Assembly: GCA_963606965.1 (NCBI GenBank)
Contig: CAVDAL010000040.1
Coordinates: 1-23,889, forward strand
Length of the DNA stretch: 23,889 nt
Direction: 5' to 3'
Source of the DNA: CAVDAL01 sp963606965
GTDB taxonomy: Bacteria > Actinomycetota > Coriobacteriia > Coriobacteriales > QAMH01
Shown: piece by piece, positions 9,459 to 17,642 of the stretch
How the letters are laid out: the number at the start of each line of letters is the position of its first letter
Position numbering within the stretch: the stretch's first letter is position 1
The notes under the pieces: model-generated
The model's input: only the letters and a program-made list of their open reading frames with translations
Told to the model about the DNA's origin: nothing
Databases searched by the model: none
Position numbers and translations under genes: made by a program

Positions 9459-12314
9459 ATGCAAAAAGTTATGCAACAGGGGGGGACAAAAGCATCTTGG
9501 GGGATGCGCTTGGTAGCGATATTTCTCTCAATAGTTATGCTTGGCTGGTTTATTCCAGCAGCAGCTATCCCAAGTGTTTCTTGGGCAGATGAAGCCCCAG
9601 CAATTCCAAGTGGTTATACTGGAGTTGCAATTAGCAGTGCTGATGATTTGGCTGCACTAGCTGCTGCTGTTAATAATGGTGATACTTGTTCAAATAAGTA
9701 TTACTATTTAACATGCGATATCAATGCAGCACAAGTTGGTGAATGGACACCAATTGGCAAATCAACTTCAAGAGATGGCTCTAATGGATGGCGTTTTGAA
9801 GGCAATCCATTTTCTGGCATTTTTGATGGTTGCGGACACACAGTATATTATGTAATGTCACAGATTAGTCCTTCAACAGCATGGGGCGAATGCTATGGCT
9901 TATTTGGTTATTGTTTAGATGCAACAATTAAAAATCTTGGCGTTGAAGGCACAATTAATGCAACAAGTGTTACAAAGGCTGAATATTATGGCGGCATTGC
10001 TGGCGTAGTTTTTTGCTCGCTTGACAGTAATGGAAATGTTAGTGGTAATTCTTTAGTTGATTCATGCTGGAGTAATGTAAATATCAGCCTTGGAAATTAT
10101 GGGCAAGCTGGTGGCATTGCTGGTTATACTGGTGGCGGTCAGTCAGCATCTGGTAACCCACTCGGAACACATTGTATTTTCTCTAATTGCTATTACAAAG
10201 GCACACTCACAACAACAGATACTGGAAGAAGCGTTAGCTTTGGCGGTATTGCTGGTCCTGGCGGCGGCGGTTTTAAAAACTGCTATTTCGCTGGAAAAAT
10301 GTGTTCTGATATGGCGAAGAGCGCTGGAATGAATGCAATCTATTATGATACTATTAGCGGCGATAATTTAGCTGAAAATTGCTATTATATAAACGCTTTC
10401 TATACAGCTGACGGCTCATCAGAAGGTAATTGGCAAGACAAGAGCGATTCCACAGAAATCACAGCCGATTTAACAGCTGCCCAAATGAAGGGTGCAAACT
10501 GGGATGATAGTGCTGGTTGGAATCATGAAGAAAAAGGCTATCATCTTCCAGGCTTAACATATACAGCTCCTGTTGCTGACCAATCATATGCAATCACTGT
10601 TGATTCAACAATTAAAGGTGGCAAGGTTGTTCCAAGCAAAACTGAAGCAAAAGCAGATGAAACAATCACACTTACAGTCACACCTGATCAAAATTATAAG
10701 ATTTCTGAAGTTAGCGTAAATGGCACAGCTATCACAGCAACATCTGGCGTTTATAGCTTCAAAATGCCAGCAAAAGCAACAACAGTTAGTGCTAAGTTCA
10801 TCCGCGTATACAACGTTACTTTGCCAACAAATTTGCAAGGTGGCACTGTAACAGCAGATAAAACTTCTGCAATAGCAAATGAAGCTGTAAAGCTTACTGT
10901 TAATGCATATACTGGTTACCAGATTGATAGTGTTAAATATAATGACACAACAATCATACCAACAGGCAGCACATACAACTTCACAATGCCTGCTGCAGAT
11001 GTAACAGTTGCTGTTGCATTCAGCAAGATTAATTACAATATTACTCTTCCTGAAAAATCTGACCTTGGTACTGTAAGCGTTGCAAAGACAACAACTACAT
11101 ATGACGACACAGTAACTTTGGTCATTAACCCAGCACGAGGCTATGAACTCACACCTGGTTCTTTGAAGGTCACAGATGCAAACAAAGCAGCTGTTGCTGT
11201 TGATGAAAACAATTCATTCAAGATGCCAGCAAGCGACGTAACAGTTACTGCATCTTTCCAAAAGGTTGTTTATACAATCGCAAACCCAAGTGTTGCAGAT
11301 GCAAAGATTACTTTAGACAAGCAAACTGCAAACTATCGTGATCAAGTAACACTTACTGTTGAACTTGCTTCTGGCAAGAAGGTTGAAAAAGACGACATTG
11401 AAATTCTTGGCGAAGATGGCAATTATTATCAATTGCATCAGGTTATGAATGGTGAAAAATACACTAATAAGTTCACGTTCACAATGCCATTAGATAATGT
11501 CACAATCAATGCTAAATTCCAATCATTCACAGCTGATGTTTCATTGGATAGCTACAAGTTTGGCGAACAAATGCCAAGTCCTGTTTTGGCAAGCGAATCT
11601 GCTGGCGATGTAACTTACATTTATACATTTGCAGATGGTTCTGGTTCAACAAATGAACAACCAGCATTGGTCGGCGACTACACTGTAGCTGCAAAGATTG
11701 CTGCAAGTGCAGAAAAGAATGTTTTGTATGGTGCATATGAAACTGCTGCTAAGGCATTTTCTGTCGCTAAGGGCGACCAAGTTTTGGACAACGTAACAAC
11801 AGCTATTGATGTTGTTGCTGGTGCTGAAGCTTCACAGCTTGCTGTAAAGAGCAACATTGAAGACGCTGTTGTTTCATATGTAAGCGACAATGAAAATGTT
11901 GCTACAGTGGATGCAACAGGCAAGGTCACATTTGTTGGCGTTGGTACAGCAAAGATTACTGCAACAGCTGCTGCTGAAGATTATAATGACGCAACAGCTG
12001 AAACTGTTATAACAGTTAAGGCTCCAACAGTCGCAAAAGCAAAGCTTGCAAAGTCAACAAAGAACAAAGCTAAGAAGAAGATTAAAGTTAAGTGGACAAA
12101 ACTTGCTGACGTAAGTGGCTATAAGATTTATTACAAGCAAAATGGCAAGAAAGCAAAGACTGTTATTGCTAAAGCTAATGCTAAGTCAAAAGTTTTGAAG
12201 AACTTGAAGAAGAACAAGAAATATAAGGTGAAGGTTCGCGCATTCAAGACTGTTTATGGCAAGACATATTACGGCGCTTGGTCAAATGCAAAATCTATCA
12301 AAATTACGAAATAA
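9459..12314 (+). CDS. Secreted surface protein: GLUG-like beta-helix, InlB-like repeats, Ig and Lys-rich Fn3, 951 aa
   Basis: AAAGGAG at 9443-9449 lies nine bases before this ATG. Residues 1-43 form a signal peptide (core about 18-36, cleavage expected after SWA). Residues about 50-375 carry GLUG-like beta-helix turns (FSGIFDGCGHTV, YGLFGYC, YYGGIAG, AGGIAGYTGG, FGGIAGPGGG) with Cys-containing rungs. Four repeats of the divergent InlB B-repeat type follow at about 377-688, most ending FxMPAxxVTVxAxF. A short MBG/Ig-like segment (about 689-777), a Big_2-like Ig domain (about 778-853, NVATVDATGKVTFVGVGTAK) and a Lys-rich Fn3 domain (about 854-951, GYKIYYKQNGKKAK) complete it. No LPXTG signal is seen. 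The Fn3 tail is shared with the next two genes. Codons 7-9 contain a G7 tract that could make expression phase-variable. An alternative start at ATG 9504 (codon 16) keeps the hydrophobic core but has a poorly placed ribosome binding site. An adhesin or scaffold role is inferred. Confidence 0.88.
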   Translation: MQKVMQQGGTKASWGMRLVAIFLSIVMLGWFIPAAAIPSVSWADEAPAIPSGYTGVAISSADDLAALAAAVNNGDTCSNKYYYLTCDINAAQVGEWTPIGKSTSRDGSNGWRFEGNPFSGIFDGCGHTVYYVMSQISPSTAWGECYGLFGYCLDATIKNLGVEGTINATSVTKAEYYGGIAGVVFCSLDSNGNVSGNSLVDSCWSNVNISLGNYGQAGGIAGYTGGGQSASGNPLGTHCIFSNCYYKGTLTTTDTGRSVSFGGIAGPGGGGFKNCYFAGKMCSDMAKSAGMNAIYYDTISGDNLAENCYYINAFYTADGSSEGNWQDKSDSTEITADLTAAQMKGANWDDSAGWNHEEKGYHLPGLTYTAPVADQSYAITVDSTIKGGKVVPSKTEAKADETITLTVTPDQNYKISEVSVNGTAITATSGVYSFKMPAKATTVSAKFIRVYNVTLPTNLQGGTVTADKTSAIANEAVKLTVNAYTGYQIDSVKYNDTTIIPTGSTYNFTMPAADVTVAVAFSKINYNITLPEKSDLGTVSVAKTTTTYDDTVTLVINPARGYELTPGSLKVTDANKAAVAVDENNSFKMPASDVTVTASFQKVVYTIANPSVADAKITLDKQTANYRDQVTLTVELASGKKVEKDDIEILGEDGNYYQLHQVMNGEKYTNKFTFTMPLDNVTINAKFQSFTADVSLDSYKFGEQMPSPVLASESAGDVTYIYTFADGSGSTNEQPALVGDYTVAAKIAASAEKNVLYGAYETAAKAFSVAKGDQVLDNVTTAIDVVAGAEASQLAVKSNIEDAVVSYVSDNENVATVDATGKVTFVGVGTAKITATAAAEDYNDATAETVITVKAPTVAKAKLAKSTKNKAKKKIKVKWTKLADVSGYKIYYKQNGKKAKTVIAKANAKSKVLKNLKKNKKYKVKVRAFKTVYGKTYYGAWSNAKSIKITK
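9479..9485 (+). repeat. G7 homopolymer tract in the 5' coding region
   Basis: Seven consecutive G residues span the end of codon 7 and codons 8-9 of the 951-aa gene, with a G5 tract at 9499-9503. Loss of one G would bring TAG 9514-9516 into frame; gain of one would bring TGA 9590-9592 into frame. Long G runs stand out in this AT-rich sequence. Confidence 0.7.
10587..11525 (+). repeat. Four tandem InlB-like B-repeats
   Basis: Approximate units are 10587-10811, 10812-11036, 11037-11273 and 11274-11525, of 75-84 residues each. Each begins with a strand like NVTLPTNLQGGTVT and ends with a variant of FxMPxxxVTVxAxF. The fourth is the most diverged. Three related units occur near the C-terminus of each of the next two gene products. 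Confidence 0.75.
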
Positions 12315-12345
12315 TCGAGTTTTGATTTAAACCTTGATTGATGAA

Positions 12346-12378
12346 GGGGAGAGCGGAATATAAAAAGCCGCTCTTCTC
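12346..12378 (+). terminator. Probable Rho-independent terminator after the 951-aa gene
   Basis: GGGGAGAGCGG at 12346-12356 pairs with CCGCTCTTCTC at 12368-12378, giving 11 base pairs including two G-U, around an 11-base loop. The following sequence is T-rich but has no long unbroken T run, so termination may be incomplete. Confidence 0.7.
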
Positions 12379-12415
12379 TTCGGTTATATTTATTGCTTTT
12401 AAATGATCGATGTTT

Positions 12416-12445
12416 TTGAAAACTCAATAATTTAAGAGCAATTAT
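12416..12445 (+). promoter_or_regulatory. Possible weak promoter for the 12487 operon
   Basis: TTGAAA at 12416-12421 and AATTAT at 12440-12445 are separated by 18 bases. The -10 box matches only four of six consensus bases. The preceding terminator implies a promoter here, but this region lacks the TTGATA/TAGAAT arrangement of the two upstream genes. Partial read-through from 9283 is the alternative. Confidence 0.25.
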
Positions 12446-12486
12446 TTGCTTTATAAACCTCTTGTTTTTGAAAGGAGCACAAGGGG

Positions 12487-15400
12487 ATGAATGAGGGGAA
12501 AACTAAAAAGCTTTCTTTGAAAGCGATATTTATCTGTGTGCTTGCTTGCGTTTTTGTAGCAGCTGCATGCGTTATTGCATATGCTGAGCTTTCAAAAACA
12601 CCAGCATTGCAAATTAAAGTAACAGACCGCGACGGTGTGCAGCGCACAATTATGTCGTGGTATTATGATGAAGAATCTGGCATATATTATGATGAAAATG
12701 GCAAGTCTTTAGAAGAGCTTGGCTTGATTGATAGCGCTTGCACGCAGGATAGTCCTTATTATTACAGCGGCATTTGGAAAGAAGCCAACAATGCTGTTGC
12801 ATGTGCAACAGCTGTTAGTGGTGTTAGAGTCAGCGCACTTCTAGATTATTGCTGTTCTATCGATGAAACAGCAAAAAGTATTATTGAAACAAAGTCATCT
12901 TCTGTTGAATTGCGTTTTAAAGGCTCCGAGATTGTTGGAACACAAACTTCTGCATGGGATACTTATGGCGGAATAGACGAATGGAGCAAAACCAGATATT
13001 ACAACAAAGATAGCTATACAAATGCAAAAGCTGGTGTTGAAGTTCCAACAATTTTGGCGTTGAAGTCTGCGCTTGAAAAGAATACGTCCGAGCCGCCGGC
13101 AGCTAGCCAAGCAACAGAAACTGGCATCCGTTTGTTGCAAGGGCAGCTTGGCACTGTCACAAGTCTTGCGACTGCAACAGAATATAGAAATATGACGATG
13201 TGGGCAGATAAAACTCTTACTCACAGGAATGAAGGAACTTGCAATAATGTTTCTGTAATTGAAATAACTCCAACATATTATCCTGTGCGCGTTGCAGGCG
13301 GCAAAATTGTTGAAGGTGCTGAAGAAGGCGAAGATGGATATGCTTCAAAAGTTGTTGGAGCAACCATCATTCCAGATGATTATTATTTTTCTTCTTTAGC
13401 AGATATGCAATATAGCTTTAATGTTGAACTTGAAAACACATATGACCTTCACAGCGTTTATTTTAATGGTAAACAAATTCAAGCAGATAGTGTGACTGAT
13501 AATATTTATCACTTTACTGTGAAGGCTGAAGCAATTGATACTGGTAACAAGCTTGTTGTGAATACGCGTCGCAATGAAGGCGAACAAGGCACTCTTTATT
13601 TAGATGATGTTGAAGGCGCAAGTTTTAGTGTTAAGTCTGGTGGAGTAAGCCTTTCAAATGGTTCTGCTATTGAAGAAGGTATGACTCTTGAATTTTCATG
13701 CAAATTAAATGAAGGCTATTCATTCTTAAATTACACAGTTAACGGGCAGGATTGGAAGAATGATGATAGTTATGTTGTCACAGCTGCAGATGTTGCTGCA
13801 CAAACTTCTTTGCATGTTGGTTTGAAGCTTGAAGCTAAAAAAGTTACCTTGCATATTGAAAAAGAGGCAGCAAATTTGGCAGGCTTATCGACGGAACCAA
13901 CAACAGATTGCGAATTTTATGTGACATATAAGGATGCGAATACTGGTGAAACTGTACAGGTTAGCGACGGCGATTTGGTTCCTGTTGGTTCAGAGTTAAA
14001 TATTGATGCAAAAGCTCCAAAGGGTTTTTATGTTGCAAATAATGGCTTGCAGCTTAAATATTACAAAAAAGAAAAGCTATGCGCTAAATATATCAATCCA
14101 TTGAATTTGCCAGATGGCGCAGCTTCTGGGACAGAAAAATATAATAGGGAACGTGTTGCAACATATAAGTTGACTGCTGAAGATTCAACTTATGACAATA
14201 CAGAACTATTTTTGCGCATGAGCATTAACCCGCAGAATTTTGATATCACAAATGTAACAGGGGAATCTCAACAAGGTTCTTTGAAAATTTATGCTTCACG
14301 TGGCTTTCAGACAAGGCAGTTTGGCGAAAATGGCACAGATACAAGAATAAGGACAGTGGACATAGGTTCGAATGTTGAGCTTTCTGCTGTTCCTGCTGCT
14401 GGATATGAAGTTGACTATTTCTATTACAAAGTCGCTAATTCTTCAAAACTGGACGGTACAGAAGAAGAACATAAGCTGGATGTAAATTATTCAACTGATG
14501 ATTATCAAGCAAGCATAAAAATTGACCCAGCGCAACTTGATGATGAAGGCAATTATTGGTTTATTGGTTGTATATTTAAGGAAAGTTCAGCACAGCAAAC
14601 AATAAATATTGCTCAGCCGCAGCATGGCAAAATTAGTATTACTTGTGGGGATGCGCCTGTTGAATCTGGCGTAAAGCTGCCAGTTTCTTCGATATTAAAA
14701 TTTAAGACAGAATGCGACACTGGATATATTTTAGATAGCTATGAAGTAAAAGCTATTGCAAGTGATGGCACGCAATATTTATGCAAAGTTGCTAGTGGCA
14801 ATGATTATGTTGTCAAGTCAGGTTATGACCAATATGCTGGCAAGAATGTGAACCAAAAGGGCAGAGCATGTGGCAGCACATATCAGCTTGTTCAAGGCTT
14901 TGATTCTGTCGAAATTACGCCAGTTTTTCGTGAAAGAAAATCTTTAACAATTAAGGCAATTACAGCAGCAGATGCTCATGCTGGCGGTTTTGATTATAAG
15001 CTTATCAGGAGCGGCATTGCAAAGAATGCACAAGGCGAATATGAAGATGTAACAGATCAAGTTGTTTTTGATTCTGCTGCAGACTCAACAGAAGATGCGC
15101 AAAATTTAGTGGTCTATGAAGGCAACACTTTAAGTGCAAAAGTGACATTGCTTGACGGTATTAACCCTGCAGATTCTTCGCAAGAATTTATTGATACATA
15201 TTCCGTTTTGTTCAAGACAGCTGCCGATAAATATGGCAATGAAACAATAACTTTGACAGGTGATGAAGCAGATATAACATTAAATATTGCAAGAGATACT
15301 CAATATATCACTTGGGACAATGATGCGGACATATCTTGGTATAGCAGTGACGAACAAGAATTCACGCTGACAACGCCGCAGCAACTTGCTGGTTTTGCAA

Positions 15401-17619
15401 AGCTTGTTAATGCTGGTAATAGCTTTAAAGGTAAGAAGGTTTGTCTTGGTGCAGATATTGATATGTGCGGCAATATTGAAAATTATCCACGACTTTATAT
15501 ATCAATTGGAAATGTGGATGCTCCATTTGAAGGCACATTTGATGGTTTTAATCACAGCGTGACTTTCTATGATAAAAATGGTACATCGGGACAAACTTCA
15601 AGAGCTAATGCTACTACTCCTAACTTCGGGCTTTTTGGATATGCAAATGGTGCTGCAATTTCAAATGTCATAATTAAAGGAATTGTGAAGCGCTATTATG
15701 TAAATAATGATACAAGAGGCTGTGGCGGCATTGTTGGCAGTATGAATGGCGGCAGTGTTACAAATTGCATAAATGAAGCTGAAATTGCAACTACAATGCC
15801 TAATGTTGGCGGTATTGTTGGTGCAATTGTTGGCGGTGAAGCTTACATTAGTAAGTGCATAAATAAAGGCAAAGTTTATTACTATCCAAAAACTTCGACA
15901 ATTGTTGCGCAGCAATATTTTGGTGGCATTGTTGGTTTGATTGATGATGCATATAAAGATACTGTTGAAAATTGCATCAACTATGGTGATGTTTTATATT
16001 GCGGCTCATATTCTGGCGGCATTTGCGGCGGCATCAATGACAAAGGAAATATTGATCAAGTTTCATTCATAAATTCTTATTGCACAGGCTCTGTTTTTGG
16101 TGGAACTGGCATTGGTGGAATTGTTGGCAATGTGCGCAGTTATAATTCACGTACAAGCATAGATGGAGTAGCAGGGGTCAAAATCACATCTTGCTATTTC
16201 AGCGGAACATTGACATCAGCTAGTGAAAACCAAGGCGGAGAATTTGTTGGCGGTGCAATTGGTAATGATGGTTTATATATCCCTATAGAAATAACAAAAT
16301 CTTATTACTTAAAAGGCAACGGAATTCAAGTGACATATTGGGTTGGGCCAACTACAGCTGCGGCAGAATATTCGCCTGTTAGCGCTGGTCTTTCTGGTTT
16401 AAGCGATTATGAAACATGGAATATTTCTGCTCAAAGTGTTGCTGAATGTTCGCTAGATGTTTTGAAAACAAAGTCCGCAGACCTTGGCAGCGCATATGCA
16501 ACAGACACATATGGTGTTAATAACGAAAGCAACAACACTCCAATTTTGACATGGCAAAATCCAGGCGCGTCTTCAGTATTTTGTCAGGCTTGCAAAAATG
16601 GAAAGATTAGTGTTGCTAATAGCACATATGAACAAGGGGAAACTGTTAGTATTGAAGTTAACCCTAGCTCAGGTTATAGAATGAGTTCAATTAAAGCTAT
16701 GGATTATGATGGCAATGAAGTCAAGCTTGAGTGTGAACAAGAAGGTGCGCGCTATAGCTTCGTAATGCCAAAGTCTACTGTAATTTTGAGTGCGACATTT
16801 GCAAAAATTTATAATATTTCGCTTGGTGAAGACATACAAAATGGCACATTGGAGCCACAGGTAGCGGATGCAATTGCTGGGCAAGTTGTGACAGTTAATG
16901 TAAAGCCAAAAGACTATTGTGTGCTTAATACAATTGAATGTGTTTCAAGCAATGCTCAAGATATTGAACTTACAACAATAGAAGACGGTTTGACCTATAG
17001 CTTTGTTATGCCGCAAGACGATGTGACTTTAGCTGCAACTTTTGAAAAGGTATTTTCTGTCATTGTGAAAAGTGCAGATAATGGCAGCATTGCTATTAAC
17101 AGGAATGGTGCGCGTGAAGGCAATATAATTCGCATAACTGCTATTCCGAATTCTGGCTATGTTTTAGATTCTTTAAAAATTGTTGACATGAAAAATAATA
17201 AATATACAGCGCAAGAACAGGCAGATGGAACATATACATTTGAGATGCCTGCATCGAGTGTGCAGATAACTCCAAGTTTTGCAAAAGAGCAGGTCAATCC
17301 TGTGCCAACGCCAACGCCTGTAGCAAAAGTTAGCGTGGCAAAAGTAAAACTTAAATTTGCAAAATCTTTGAAGAAAGCAAAACTCACTTTGAAATGGAAA
17401 AAGATTTCTGGAATTAACGGATATCAAATTTATTACAAACAAGCTGGCAAGAAAGCAAAATATAAAAAAGTAAAAGCATCTTCTAAGAAAAAGATATTAG
17501 TGAAGCTAAAAAAGGGCAAAAAATATAATGTAAAAATTCGCGCATATAAAGTGCAAGGTGGCAAAACATATTTTGGCAAGTGGTCAAACGCTAAAAAGGC
17601 AAAGATAAAGAAGAAGTAA
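12487..17619 (+). CDS. Giant secreted multidomain surface protein, 1710 aa (paralogue A)
   Basis: AAAGGAG at 12471-12477 lies nine bases before ATG. Residues 1-33 are a signal peptide (core 13-31, AYA before the expected cut). Residues about 35-268 form an N-terminal domain with SWYYDEESGIYYDENGKSL, then GVRVSALLDYC, VELRFKG, VPTILALKSALEKN, GIRLLQGQ and VSVIEI. This order recalls a degenerate sulfite-oxidase/MsrP fold without its metal cysteine; this is my inference. Residues about 269-945 are beta-rich, poorly recognised segments, several like InlB-type repeats. Residues about 949-1360 are a GLUG-like beta-helix (FEGTFDGFNHSV, FGLFGYANGA, GGIVGSMNGG) with recurrent NCIN-type Cys rungs. Three InlB-like repeats follow (about 1364-1600), then a PTPTP linker and a Lys-rich Fn3 domain (about 1614-1710) ending KKAKIKKK. 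No LPXTG motif is seen. The gene is 23 bases upstream of its paralogue and probably co-transcribed with it. A surface-binding role is inferred. Confidence 0.88.
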   Translation: MNEGKTKKLSLKAIFICVLACVFVAAACVIAYAELSKTPALQIKVTDRDGVQRTIMSWYYDEESGIYYDENGKSLEELGLIDSACTQDSPYYYSGIWKEANNAVACATAVSGVRVSALLDYCCSIDETAKSIIETKSSSVELRFKGSEIVGTQTSAWDTYGGIDEWSKTRYYNKDSYTNAKAGVEVPTILALKSALEKNTSEPPAASQATETGIRLLQGQLGTVTSLATATEYRNMTMWADKTLTHRNEGTCNNVSVIEITPTYYPVRVAGGKIVEGAEEGEDGYASKVVGATIIPDDYYFSSLADMQYSFNVELENTYDLHSVYFNGKQIQADSVTDNIYHFTVKAEAIDTGNKLVVNTRRNEGEQGTLYLDDVEGASFSVKSGGVSLSNGSAIEEGMTLEFSCKLNEGYSFLNYTVNGQDWKNDDSYVVTAADVAAQTSLHVGLKLEAKKVTLHIEKEAANLAGLSTEPTTDCEFYVTYKDANTGETVQVSDGDLVPVGSELNIDAKAPKGFYVANNGLQLKYYKKEKLCAKYINPLNLPDGAASGTEKYNRERVATYKLTAEDSTYDNTELFLRMSINPQNFDITNVTGESQQGSLKIYASRGFQTRQFGENGTDTRIRTVDIGSNVELSAVPAAGYEVDYFYYKVANSSKLDGTEEEHKLDVNYSTDDYQASIKIDPAQLDDEGNYWFIGCIFKESSAQQTINIAQPQHGKISITCGDAPVESGVKLPVSSILKFKTECDTGYILDSYEVKAIASDGTQYLCKVASGNDYVVKSGYDQYAGKNVNQKGRACGSTYQLVQGFDSVEITPVFRERKSLTIKAITAADAHAGGFDYKLIRSGIAKNAQGEYEDVTDQVVFDSAADSTEDAQNLVVYEGNTLSAKVTLLDGINPADSSQEFIDTYSVLFKTAADKYGNETITLTGDEADITLNIARDTQYITWDNDADISWYSSDEQEFTLTTPQQLAGFAKLVNAGNSFKGKKVCLGADIDMCGNIENYPRLYISIGNVDAPFEGTFDGFNHSVTFYDKNGTSGQTSRANATTPNFGLFGYANGAAISNVIIKGIVKRYYVNNDTRGCGGIVGSMNGGSVTNCINEAEIATTMPNVGGIVGAIVGGEAYISKCINKGKVYYYPKTSTIVAQQYFGGIVGLIDDAYKDTVENCINYGDVLYCGSYSGGICGGINDKGNIDQVSFINSYCTGSVFGGTGIGGIVGNVRSYNSRTSIDGVAGVKITSCYFSGTLTSASENQGGEFVGGAIGNDGLYIPIEITKSYYLKGNGIQVTYWVGPTTAAAEYSPVSAGLSGLSDYETWNISAQSVAECSLDVLKTKSADLGSAYATDTYGVNNESNNTPILTWQNPGASSVFCQACKNGKISVANSTYEQGETVSIEVNPSSGYRMSSIKAMDYDGNEVKLECEQEGARYSFVMPKSTVILSATFAKIYNISLGEDIQNGTLEPQVADAIAGQVVTVNVKPKDYCVLNTIECVSSNAQDIELTTIEDGLTYSFVMPQDDVTLAATFEKVFSVIVKSADNGSIAINRNGAREGNIIRITAIPNSGYVLDSLKIVDMKNNKYTAQEQADGTYTFEMPASSVQITPSFAKEQVNPVPTPTPVAKVSVAKVKLKFAKSLKKAKLTLKWKKISGINGYQIYYKQAGKKAKYKKVKASSKKKILVKLKKGKKYNVKIRAYKVQGGKTYFGKWSNAKKAKIKKK
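17032..17104 (+). repeat. Near-identical DNA block shared with 22158-22230
   Basis: This 73-base block, inside the last two InlB-like repeats of paralogue A, differs from the block at 22158-22230 at about five positions by eye, including an unbroken 27-base match. The surrounding protein is well conserved too, whereas the middle regions of the two genes align poorly. This fits recent gene conversion or strong selection on the C-terminal third. Confidence 0.7.
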
Positions 17620-17634
17620 TAGTTTGTATTGAGT

Positions 17635-17640
17635 AAAGGA
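17635..17640 (+). promoter_or_regulatory. Ribosome binding site that questions the first ATG
   Basis: AAAGGA ends two bases before ATG 17643 but five bases before the adjacent in-frame ATG 17646. The second ATG has the better spacing, so translation may start at codon 2. The protein then begins MELSLCKIG and the signal peptide is otherwise unchanged. Confidence 0.6.
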
Positions 17641-17642
17641 AA

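Noticed and set aside
12616..13290. A working molybdoenzyme encoded by the N-terminal domain of 12487
   Set aside because: The Cys that binds molybdenum in MsrP/sulfite oxidase has no conserved equivalent between the paralogues, and the signal peptide lacks a twin-arginine motif.
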